In this document: positions 57,573 to 64,000 of the stretch, one piece after another
How positions within the stretch are numbered: position 1 is the first letter of the stretch
How the letters are laid out: the number at the start of each line of letters is the position of its first letter
Origin: Melieria omissa
Taxonomy: Eukaryota > Arthropoda > Insecta > Diptera > Ulidiidae
Direction of reading: 5' to 3'
Length of the DNA stretch: 64,000 nucleotides
NCBI GenBank assembly: GCA_963971225.1
Contig: CAXARI010000079.1
Coordinates: 558,001-622,000, forward strand
Position numbers and translations under genes: made by a program
Notes under the pieces: model-generated
What the model saw: the letters and a program-made list of their open reading frames with translations, nothing else
Database searches by the model: none
What the model was told of the DNA's origin: nothing

Positions 57573-57901
57573 TTGTGCAACCTAAGTATGCACAATCACT
57601 TTAATCAAAATGGCGTCAAAATTAAGCCAGAGTGACCACCTTTCACCAATTTGGTAAATAAAAAAAATATCCCACCGCCAGCATGATCGAAATTATGGCT
57701 GTTAAATCTCGACCCGTTAACGGATTTTAATAATATTATGCCTTATTATTTAGCTAGACTCGTATGCTTTCTATAATGGTATCAATCATCCTTCTATACC
57801 CCAAGGTTCGAAAGCAAATCGATTTGGAACGGTGACTTTGAAAAAATTGCTACTTCGGTGCAACCACTAAAATGCTTGTCAACACCAAATGCATAAGTGC
57901 A
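57573..57901 (+). repeat. Satellite unit 52, interrupted by a retrotransposon
   Basis: The first 329 bp of a unit run normally up to ATGCATAAGTGCA, where the expected TATTAATAATTGACC is replaced by the retrotransposon LTR. A private change CTACTTCGGTG is present. The rest of this unit would be expected beyond the 3' LTR, outside the window. Confidence 0.92.
57898..57901. other. Probable left copy of a 4-bp target-site duplication, TGCA
   Basis: TGCA is the last satellite sequence before the LTR. Errantivirus integrases typically duplicate 4 bp and favour alternating pyrimidine-purine targets; the uninterrupted satellite reads TGCATA here, which fits. The second copy would follow the 3' LTR outside the window, so this is predicted, not confirmed. 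Confidence 0.6.
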
Positions 57902-58143
57902 AGTTACGGCGAGCGACTAGCTGCAGCGATATGCAAAGGTGCTGATTAAGCGTCTGGCCTATGCACGCGCATCCGCTTGCATAACGGCGAGCGTGGGAAC
58001 GCAGTTGCACCGCGATTCCCGCGTAAAATGCCGACGCAGCGAAAATTAGGGCATAGAATAAGTTTAGTTCTAAGTAGGTTGCAGAATGTGAGTTAATCTT
58101 AATTGGGACGTGGCCGGGAGCAGTTGAAAACCTAATTGTGCCG

Positions 58144-58149
58144 AATAAA
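58144..58149 (+). promoter_or_regulatory. AATAAA polyadenylation signal in the LTR
   Basis: AATAAA lies 130 bp before the end of the LTR, in the expected place for the signal that ends the R region. In the 3' LTR the same sequence would set the end of the genomic RNA. The cleavage site cannot be fixed by eye. Confidence 0.6.
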
Positions 58150-58210
58150 AGTGTTGTAACCAAATTCGTGTGTTCGGATTGATCTTCAGGTGGGTTAAGG
58201 AAGAAAAAGC

Positions 58211-58236
58211 CCAGGAGCCGCCGTTGAGGCTCCTGG
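58211..58236 (+). other. LTR hairpin, 9-bp perfect GC-rich stem
   Basis: CCAGGAGCC (58211-58219) pairs with GGCTCCTGG (58228-58236) around an 8-base loop. It lies downstream of AATAAA, most likely in U5, close to the primer site. In RNA it would be stable and could act in polyadenylation control, packaging or primer positioning; the role is inferred only from position. A T-run follows, but this is not a bacterial terminator. Confidence 0.65.
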
Positions 58237-58278
58237 CAAAATCATTTTTTTGGCCGCCTGGGAGCGAGCGGTCTTAAC

Positions 58279-58296
58279 TGGCGCCCGAGCAGGGAC
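58279..58296 (+). other. Primer-binding site, tRNA-Lys type
   Basis: TGGCGCCCGAGCAGGGAC is 18 bases and starts at the last base of the LTR, the overlap usual for gypsy-type elements. From memory it matches the 3' end of tRNA-Lys(UUU) at all but position 11 (G instead of A). First-strand cDNA would start here. Confidence 0.82.
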
Positions 58297-58431
58297 CCAC
58301 TAAATGTGTGGGTTCCTTATGTGATAGTTCACCTGTGTGCGAAAGGAAAATATAAGTTACGAAGTGTCACAAAATGGAAAAAGCAAAAAGTAAAAAGGGA
58401 GTGTGCCCGTCTGGCAAGTGCAGTGAAGTGA

Positions 58432-58625
58432 GTAGCCCAGCGACTCCTACCTTCGGGGGGACCCTCCTGGCTACCATAAAACGATTGTGAGAAAAATATA
58501 TGATGTAGCGCAGCGATTCCCACCTTCGGGGGGACCCTCCTGGCTACTATAACAAATAAAAAAAAAAAAAAACGAAATAGCACAGCGATTCCCACCCTCG
58601 GGGGGACCCTCCTGACTATTATAAC
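58432..58625 (+). repeat. Leader repeat A, three copies at 72-73 bp
   Basis: Copies start at about 58432, 58505 and 58577. Each contains CAGCGAYTCCYACC, a TTCG or CTCG, then GGGGGGACCCTCCTG and a CTAYYATAA end. The core is nearly identical while the spacer differs (an A-rich run in copy 2). C-rich and G-rich arms around TTCG (58452-58455, 58525-58528) or CTCG (58597-58600) could form short hairpins with stable tetraloops in RNA, each interrupted by one A-G mismatch. Confidence 0.85.
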
Positions 58626-59109
58626 TACACGCCCCCATGCGATAATTCACTCCCTCGAGGATATAACAGAATAAAATAATGAGATAACACGAAACAGAAT
58701 TCTATAAAGAGTGAAACGATAACGCCGATATTGCACTTGCAGCGGGACGCAGAATTATTTTTGTGTACAGGAAAAAAAGAACTTGTTCCACATACACATC
58801 ACATTACTGTAAGAGATAATTACACTTTTTTTTTTTAATAAAATAAAACGTAATAAAAAAGGGATGCATTAAAGTAAAGCTAAGTTGAACCAAATCTAAG
58901 CATGAAAGAAAGCCCCAACAAATTAATAAAAAAATAGTGAGAGTAATACTAAAAACCCGAACAAGTAAATGAGAATTATCGAGACGAGAGGCGGGATCAG
59001 TCTGAAGTGCCCTGAAGATTCACCCGGTGATTGACTGCCCTAACCGGCAATCTTCCTCTGTACCCATGGGAACACAGTAGGAGATCACAGAAGGTTATCT
59101 GATGGGTCG

Positions 59110-59297
59110 TGAAGTAAATTGTGCCTTAGTAGGTCGACCGCAAGTATAAACGCGGACGACTAAAACGGATAACACAATCCTTCCGTGACTGACTCCCAAT
59201 TCTCAATACACGAGCTGTGAAGAAAATTGTGCCTTAGTAGGTCGACCGCAAGTATAAACGCGGACGACTAAAACGGAGAACACGATCCTTCCATGAC
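59110..59297 (+). repeat. Leader repeat B, two copies of about 80 bp at 108-bp spacing
   Basis: Copies at 59110-59189 and 59218-59297 share TGTGCCTTAGTAGGTCGACC, GCAAGTATAAACGCGGACGA and CTAAAACGGA with only a handful of differences. The 28 bp between them is unrelated. Each copy contains the palindrome GGTCGACC. Function unknown. Confidence 0.88.
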
Positions 59298-59570
59298 CCG
59301 TTCATAGCTTTTAATACATTACACTAATGTTTTTTCTCTTTTCTTATCATCGAGCAGGGCAGGATCGAGACCTTATTGGAAGCTAAATTCAATATAAGAA
59401 ACAAGAAACAACCAATGCTCAAATTGTAAGTGGCTGTTGCGTGGCACCGGTTATAAGAGAGAAACTGATAAGTACCAGTATAGAATAGAAAATAACTGCT
59501 ATCTCAACACTCGGTAAGTGAGCCTTTTTTTCTTTTTCAACCTAACCGTTAAGCAACCATTAAACAGGGA

Positions 59571-60842
59571 ATGGATGACATGAAAAAATCACTGACGGAC
59601 CTGACAGGAGCCGTCAATGCCATCCTTGCCCAGTTACGAAACGTTGAGGGACGGCTAAAATCGGTAGAAAGCAATTCGGAAATAGTAGAAGAAGTAAAGA
59701 GACTTAATTCAGGGATAGTGGAAGAAGTAAAGAGTCTAGGGGAGCGTCTCCTTTACGTCGAACGGGAGGAGAGCGCCACAGTAGAACAGCCAGGGAACAC
59801 CCTCCAGGGGCCGAAAACGGAGGAGGAGCTCAAGGAGATCGGGAAGCTGCCCGACTGTGTCAAGGAGTTGAGAACCTTTGAGGGCAGCCCGACCCAATAT
59901 GTATCATGGGTCCATAGCGTGGAGGCCATATTAGAGGACTACGATATAGTCCGGGGCAAGCCGTTATATCGGGCAATTCTAAGACACATTAGACAAAAGA
60001 TAGTAGGAGCTGCAGACACCGCCTTAGTGTCATACAGTGTCTTCAACGAAGACTGGCCAACGATGAAACGAGTCCTTTCTCTCCATTACGCAGACAAGCG
60101 TGACATCCGAACATTAGAGTACCAGCTGGGTCAACTGACGCAGAAGAGCTCGAAAATTGACGAGTTCTATGCGGCAGTCAACCACCAATTCTCATTAATT
60201 ATTAATAAAATTAAAACGGAGGGCTACTCTTCAGAAACGGTTGCCGCACTGGTAGAAACGTACAGAAACCGCGCACTAGACGTCTTTATCCGCGGGCTGA
60301 ACGGGGAGATGTCACGGATGCTCATCATACAAAAACCAAAAACCCTACCTGAGGCCTACTCTGCCTGTCTGGAGTTTCAGAATCTGGGACTACGGAACAA
60401 CGTGATACACTCCACCGCCCCGAACAGGATAACGGTCCCCGTAAACCAACTATCAAGGGTGGAACATCGCCCACCCATCCCCTATCCCCCGAGAAGACCC
60501 TTTCATAACACTTTTAATCGATTCGGGGGAAGCCCCTTCTTACACAACACGCCAACAGGTAACAGGCCAATTCCACCCCCGCGCCCCGCTGGACCTAAGC
60601 CGCCAGAGAAAATGGAAGTGGACCGATCCATACAATCGAGGCGGGTTGACTACATGAACAGACCAGGAAGCGGAGTTAAACGCAGTGCCTCGTGGGGAAA
60701 TTACCCAAGAAAAGAGCAAAGGCTATACAACCTTGAGGCGGAGCCTTGCGAGGAAGAACTGAACTACGAACAAACGGCTGTAAACAACACAGAAGGAGGA
60801 GCAAATTTTATGGGAGAGGCCTCTCTAGCCTTCAATATATAG
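59571..60842 (+). CDS. gag: Gag polyprotein (423 aa)
   Basis: Structural protein expected to form the cytoplasmic virus-like particle that packages the element RNA. Residues 1-65 are rich in heptad leucine, valine and charged residues, a likely coiled coil, with an internal near-repeat IVEEVKRL/IVEEVKSL at 38-56. Residues about 92-275 resemble the Ty3/gypsy capsid, including the FEGSP, YADKRDIRTLEYQL and IRGLNGEM stretches. Residues 285-385 are rich in proline and arginine and form a basic tail. No CCHC zinc knuckle is present, which is known for gypsy-type Gag; the basic tail probably binds RNA. The ATG at 59571 gives the full coiled coil; a second ATG is three codons later. The 3' end overlaps pol, which is one base back in phase. 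No damage seen. Confidence 0.92.
   Translation: MDDMKKSLTDLTGAVNAILAQLRNVEGRLKSVESNSEIVEEVKRLNSGIVEEVKSLGERLLYVEREESATVEQPGNTLQGPKTEEELKEIGKLPDCVKELRTFEGSPTQYVSWVHSVEAILEDYDIVRGKPLYRAILRHIRQKIVGAADTALVSYSVFNEDWPTMKRVLSLHYADKRDIRTLEYQLGQLTQKSSKIDEFYAAVNHQFSLIINKIKTEGYSSETVAALVETYRNRALDVFIRGLNGEMSRMLIIQKPKTLPEAYSACLEFQNLGLRNNVIHSTAPNRITVPVNQLSRVEHRPPIPYPPRRPFHNTFNRFGGSPFLHNTPTGNRPIPPPRPAGPKPPEKMEVDRSIQSRRVDYMNRPGSGVKRSASWGNYPRKEQRLYNLEAEPCEEELNYEQTAVNNTEGGANFMGEASLAFNI
60803..60809 (+). promoter_or_regulatory. Programmed -1 frameshift heptamer A AAT TTT
   Basis: AAATTTT is in exact X XXY YYZ phase with gag: codons GCA(411)-AAT(412)-TTT(413). The pol frame has been open since 60737, so a one-base backward slip here lets ribosomes leave gag 11 codons before its stop and read into protease. 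A palindrome GAGAGGCCTCTC (60814-60825) begins 4 bases after the heptamer; it may fold, though it is short and close. Gypsy-type elements are known to make Gag-Pol by -1 frameshifting. Confidence 0.8.
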
Positions 60843-63800
60843 AGTACGTCGCCGAAAATGGGGGGAAACTAAACTTTTTGATTGATACCGGAGCCAATAA
60901 AAATTTCATCAGAGAAGCCCTAGATGCCGGTAGTGTTCCCCTACCAAAACCCTTCACAGTTAGTTCTGCCGCCGGAATTATTCCCGTAAACCGTAAAGTA
61001 ATAGGCAAATTTTTCAAAAAATTCGGTATTTACAACCTTGTCACCTTTTACGTGCTACCAGGCCTCACTTCCTTCGACGGGATAGTTGGGGATGACACCT
61101 TGAAGGAGTTGAAAGCGGTGATTGACCGCAAGGACAATGTCCTAACCTTGAACTCTGACATAAAAATCCCTCTCAAAGCCATGATTTCTGAACAAGTAAA
61201 TTTCATAATAAACGACCAAACGTCGGAAGACGCTAAGGGCACGGTAAATAAGCTCATAAAAAAATACGGATCACTCTTCGAACCAATTAAGGGCGGGGAA
61301 TCGGTAAAAACTAATGTCCTAGCCGAAATAAAAACTACGACCCAAGAACCCATCTACACGAAAAGTTACCCTTATCCGGTGTGTATGAGGGAAGAGGTCG
61401 AAAGACAGGTAAATGAATTGTTGTCCGAAGGCATCATCCGTCCGTCCAAAAGTCCTTACAATTCACCAGTGTGGATTGTCCCGAAGAAACCGAAACCCAA
61501 CGGCGAAAAACAATACCGAATGGTAGTCGACTTCAAGCGAATAAATTCGGTAACAATCGCCGACACGTATCCTATCCCAGATATAACGTCAATCCTCGCA
61601 AGTTTAGGTGACGCTAGATTTTTTACCACCATCGACCTGACCTCCGGGTTCCACCAAATCTCGATGAAGCCTTCAGACATCCCTAAGACGGCATTTTCCA
61701 CACTCAATGGAAAATACGAATTTCTGAGGCTTCCCTTCGGTTTAAAGAACGCACCAGCAATCTTCCAGAGGATGATTGATGACGTTCTGAAGAACTATGT
61801 CGGTCGAATCTGCTACGTCTATATAGACGATATTATTGTTTTCGGCAAAAACGAGGAGGAACACCTCCACAATATCGAAAAAGTATTTTCCCGCCTACAA
61901 GAATGCAATTTGAAAGTGAACCTTGAGAAAACTAAATTCATGAAAACAGAGGTTGAATTTCTAGGGTACATCGTATGCTCCGATGGCATCAAAGCTGATC
62001 CGAAAAAAGTAACAGCGATTCAGCAGATCCTCCCCCCCGATAACCTGAAGGACCTGAAGAGCTTTTTGGGAATGACTTCCTATTACCGCAGGTTTATCCG
62101 AGACTACGCGAAGGTGGCAAAGCCACTCACAAATTTGACAAGGGGCGAAAACGCGCAAATTAAGGCAAGCCAGTCAAAAAAAGTCCCTATCGAGCTAAAA
62201 GGCGACGAGCTAAAAGCCTTTGATGCACTAAAAACAATGCTAGCCTCGTCCGAAGTCCTCATATTCCCAAACTTTAAAGAGCCATTCAACCTAACGACAG
62301 ATGCGTCCAATTACGCAATTGGTGCGGTGTTGTCGCAGGGGAAGGCTGGGCAAGACAGGCCGATCGCGTATATTTCTCGCTCTTTGAATTCGACAGAGGA
62401 GAACTACGCGACGAACGAGAAAGAGATGCTGGCCATAGTTTGGGCATTGGACAATCTGAGGTCGTATATCTATGGCACTAATAAAGTTCGTATCTTCACA
62501 GACCACCAGCCTCTCACTTACGCATTGGGAAACAGAAACTTCAATGCGAAACTGAAAAGGTGGAAGGCGCGAATCGAGGAGTACAATCACGAATTGATCT
62601 ACAAACCGGGTAGATCAAACCTCGTCGCTGACGCTCTTTCGAGACTTAAAACCGAGGCAAACCACTTGTTAGGTTCATCCACAGATACGGCAAGTGAAGG
62701 TAATTCCCGGCACTCATCCACGGAAACCGCGAACGAAGGTAATTCCCAACATTCATCCACAGATACGGCAAGTGAAGGTAATTCCCGGCACTCATCCACG
62801 GAAACCGCGAACGAAGGTAATTCCCAACACTCGTCCACAGACACGGCAAGTGAAGGCAATTCCTGCACAGAAACAGCTAGTGAAGCTAGACAACAAATCG
62901 GGAATGCGGAAGTGCAATCGACTATGGGGACTGCGCATAGCGCAGAACAGGACTCGTCGGACCTCATTCCACACGTCGAAGCCCCAATAAATGTATTCCG
63001 AAACCAACTGATCTTTCAAGAAGGAATGGAACTCCTTTCACAAGAAACTCCCCATCCCGGATTCAACCGCTTTTACATTTCTAGGCCAAACTTCACTAAA
63101 GATGACCTCATTGCCATATTAAGAGAAAAATTAAATCCGAACCTAGTCAACGGGATAAAAATACCCGAGCAGCACCTGGCCTTACTGCAGGAGGTCTACC
63201 TCGCAAGTTTTAACAGATACAAAATACGCGTGACCCAGAGAGTGGTAGAGGACGTTGGAAGCGAAGAGCGCAAATTCCGCATTATAGAGGCTGAGCATAG
63301 AAGAGCCCATCGGAATGCTAGGGAAAATAAGGTACAAATCCTCGAACGATATTATTTCCCTCGAATGAGTGCTCTTACAAGGGAATACGTCTCAAATTGT
63401 GAAATCTGCGATGCCAAGTACGATAGACAACCTGCAAGACCCGAGCTGCAACCAACCCCGATACCAACCTACCCCACAGAAATACTACATCTGGACATCA
63501 TGGAGATACAAAACGAGAAATTCATTACGTGCATTGACAAGTTCTCAAAATTCGGAAAATTTTTCCATATCAAAGACCGATCAGTCCTGCACCTTCGAGA
63601 AAAGCTCATCAAGGCCCTGCATTTCTTTTCTGTTCCCAAAATCATGATTACCGATAATGAGAGGAGTTTCATAAGCCCTATAATCCTGAACTTCATTAAG
63701 ATGCTGGGCATAGACATATATCTCACACCCTCACATCGAAGTGAAGTAAATGGGCAGGTAGAAAGACTACATTCAACAGTTTTAGAAATATATCGCTGCC

Positions 63801-64000
63801 TACGAAACGAGTTGGCAGAGTTAAGCGTGAAAGAGCTAGTTTATGTAGCAGTAGATAGGTACAATAACACTATACACTCGGTTACAAGCAAAAAGCCAAG
63901 TGACGTGTTCTTCAACAGTGCGGAGAGGATCAATTACCAAAACTTAACCGACTACCGCGCCAAGGTTAATTCGGACCTTAGAGGTCTGATAGAGAGGAAA
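60809..64000 (+). CDS. pol: Pol polyprotein: protease, RT, RNase H, integrase (incomplete at window end)
   Basis: Made as Gag-Pol by -1 frameshift; the frame is open from 60737 and has no ATG before protease. Order: aspartic protease with DTG at 60884-60892; reverse transcriptase with catalytic D in TIDLTSGFHQ (61634) and YIDD (61820-61831); RNase H with first catalytic D in TTDASNYAIG (62300), then TNEKEMLAI and FTDHQPLTY; a low-complexity repeat linker (62675-62869); integrase with an HHCC finger and DDE core. All recognisable catalytic residues are present and no stop occurs through 64000, more than 1060 codons. The enzyme set cuts Gag-Pol, copies RNA into cDNA and inserts it. The integrase C-terminus is missing only because the window ends. 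Confidence 0.94.
62675..62869 (+). repeat. Five 39-bp coding repeats in the RNase H-integrase linker
   Basis: Units start at 62675, 62714, 62753, 62792 and 62831. They encode 13-residue repeats alternating between SSTDTASEGNSRH and SSTETANEGNSQH, so the larger period is 78 bp. The repeat is in frame with pol, lies between the RNase H end (VADALSRL) and the integrase N-terminal region, and is followed by a partial degenerate copy (TETASEA). It is hydrophilic, Ser/Thr/Glu-rich and probably disordered. Copies are nearly identical at DNA level, pointing to recent expansion. Reverse-strand frames across it are shadows. Confidence 0.93.
63293..64000 (+). other. Integrase HHCC finger and D-D-35-E core within pol
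   Basis: Histidines at 63296 and 63308 and cysteines at 63398 and 63407 give H-X3-H-X29-C-X2-C, the usual zinc finger of retroviral-type integrases. The catalytic acids are D at 63494 (LHLDIMEI), D at 63653 (TDNERSF) and E at 63761 (NGQVERLH), with exactly 35 residues between the last two. All expected catalytic residues are intact. The C-terminal region is cut by the window end, so any GPY/F or chromodomain-like module cannot be judged. Confidence 0.92.

Larger units (their letters stand above)
1..57901 (+). repeat. Complex satellite array, about 1.2-kb unit, 52 intervals
   Basis: The whole stretch is head-to-tail copies of one AT-rich unit, all in the same orientation. Taking the TTGTGGAACCTAAG box as unit start, units begin at 1, 1184, 2380, 3576, 4757, 5940, 7136, 8333, 9513, 10708, 11904, 12669, 13848, 15043, 16223, 17418, 18614, 19795, 20974, 22168, 23347, 24544, 25724, 26903, 27809, 28990, 30169, 31218, 32344, 33541, 34031, 35211, 36407, 37604, 38785, 39981, 41162, 42342, 43521, 44426, 45607, 46512, 47709, 48907, 50088, 51284, 52461, 53638, 54417, 55615, 56375 and 57573. 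Most intervals are 1177-1198 bp; nine are shortened. Copies differ by a few substitutions and small indels, as expected from concerted evolution. No gene interrupts the array. The left end lies outside the window; the right end is an LTR retrotransposon insertion, so the array may continue beyond it. I do not recognise the satellite by name. Confidence 0.97.
57902..58279 (+). repeat. 5' long terminal repeat (378 bp)
   Basis: The left edge is fixed by the abrupt end of satellite sequence and starts AGTTACGGCG. The right edge is fixed by the primer-binding site and reads CTTAACT. AGTTA and TAAYT ends are characteristic of gypsy-type elements. Inside are a direct repeat ACGGCGAGCG (57906-57915 and 57984-57993), a polyadenylation signal (58144-58149) and a strong hairpin (58211-58236). 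I see no convincing TATA box; many gypsy-type LTRs use initiator-driven promoters. The 3' LTR is not in the window, so the length rests on one copy. Confidence 0.88.
58297..59570 (+). other. Retrotransposon 5' leader, about 1.27 kb, non-coding
   Basis: This long leader lies between the primer site and gag. It has no long + strand reading frame and holds three copies of a 72-73 bp repeat, A-rich stretches, two copies of an 80-bp repeat 108 bp apart, and a T-rich tract with TTTTTTTCTTTTTC shortly before the gag ATG. Long repeat-bearing leaders in gypsy-type elements can hold insulators, enhancers or translation and packaging signals; none is proven here. The T-rich tract before gag could also serve a splice acceptor. 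Confidence 0.75.
57902..64000 (+). mobile_element. Gypsy/errantivirus-like Ty3 LTR retrotransposon, 5' part
   Basis: Order seen: LTR, tRNA primer site, repeat-rich leader, gag, then pol in the -1 frame with protease, reverse transcriptase, RNase H and integrase. This gene order is that of Ty3/gypsy (Metaviridae) elements, and the AGTTA...TTAACT LTR ends point to the insect gypsy (errantivirus) group. The visible reading frames have no stop or frameshift apart from the expected gag/pol overlap, so the copy looks recent. Its base composition is much richer in G and C than the satellite it entered. The window stops inside integrase; env, polypurine tract and the 3' LTR cannot be seen. I do not assign a family name. 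Confidence 0.93.

Noticed and set aside
1..57901. CRISPR-like or ribosomal spacer array
   Set aside because: Units are about 1.2 kb with no short repeat/unique spacer pattern, and no rRNA sequence is present; the context is eukaryotic.
58211..58260. Hairpin plus T-run as a rho-independent terminator
   Set aside because: It lies in a eukaryotic LTR after the polyadenylation signal; bacterial termination does not apply.
57879..58595. Reverse-strand frames over the LTR and leader
   Set aside because: They cross the satellite/LTR junction or the leader repeats and have no domain; chance frames opposite non-coding sequence.
60200..60842. CCHC zinc knuckle in Gag
   Set aside because: The C-terminal part has only isolated cysteines and no C-X2-C-X4-H-X4-C spacing; the basic Pro/Arg tail probably takes that role.
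60832..63726. Reverse-strand and alternative-frame ORFs opposite pol
   Set aside because: They are antisense or out-of-frame shadows of the intact pol frame; those over 62599-63019 reflect the 39-bp coding repeat.

Overview
The window is eukaryotic, most likely Drosophila or a close dipteran. This rests on a gypsy/errantivirus-type Ty3 LTR retrotransposon at the right end (LTR opening AGTTA and closing TTAACT, tRNA-Lys-type primer site, -1 gag/pol overlap, D-35-E integrase) sitting in AT-rich tandem satellite DNA. I see no host protein-coding gene, rRNA, tRNA or CRISPR array. I cannot name the species, the satellite or the retrotransposon family from memory.

Positions 1-57901 are one uninterrupted head-to-tail array of a complex satellite. 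Anchored at the TTGTGGAACCTAAG box, I count 51 complete repeat intervals plus a 52nd that is cut by the retroelement. Full units occur in two lengths, about 1196 bp (L) and about 1180 bp (S), set mainly by one 16-bp indel. Nine intervals are shortened by internal deletions (490-1126 bp). Each unit is itself built of diverged sub-repeats of about 166-183 bp, so about seven of about 171 bp would fill a unit. Above the unit level, blocks of one to four units have been duplicated: 1-4/5-8, 17-18/20-21/31-32/34-35, 22/23, 36/37 and 39-40/41-42. Small ORFs in the array are by-products of this homogenised sequence, not genes.

From 57902 to the end of the window lies the 5' part of the retrotransposon on the + strand: a 378-bp LTR, primer-binding site, a 1.27-kb leader with two families of tandem repeats, gag (423 aa), and pol entered by -1 frameshifting at a well-phased A AAT TTT heptamer. 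Pol reads protease, reverse transcriptase, RNase H, a Ser/Thr/Glu-rich 13-residue repeat linker and integrase, and stays open to the last base. Any env, polypurine tract and 3' LTR would be beyond the window. The element entered unit 52 at a TGCA inside a TGCATA doublet present in most satellite units. Gag would form the particle and Pol would process, copy and integrate the RNA; the visible reading frames are intact, so the copy looks young.
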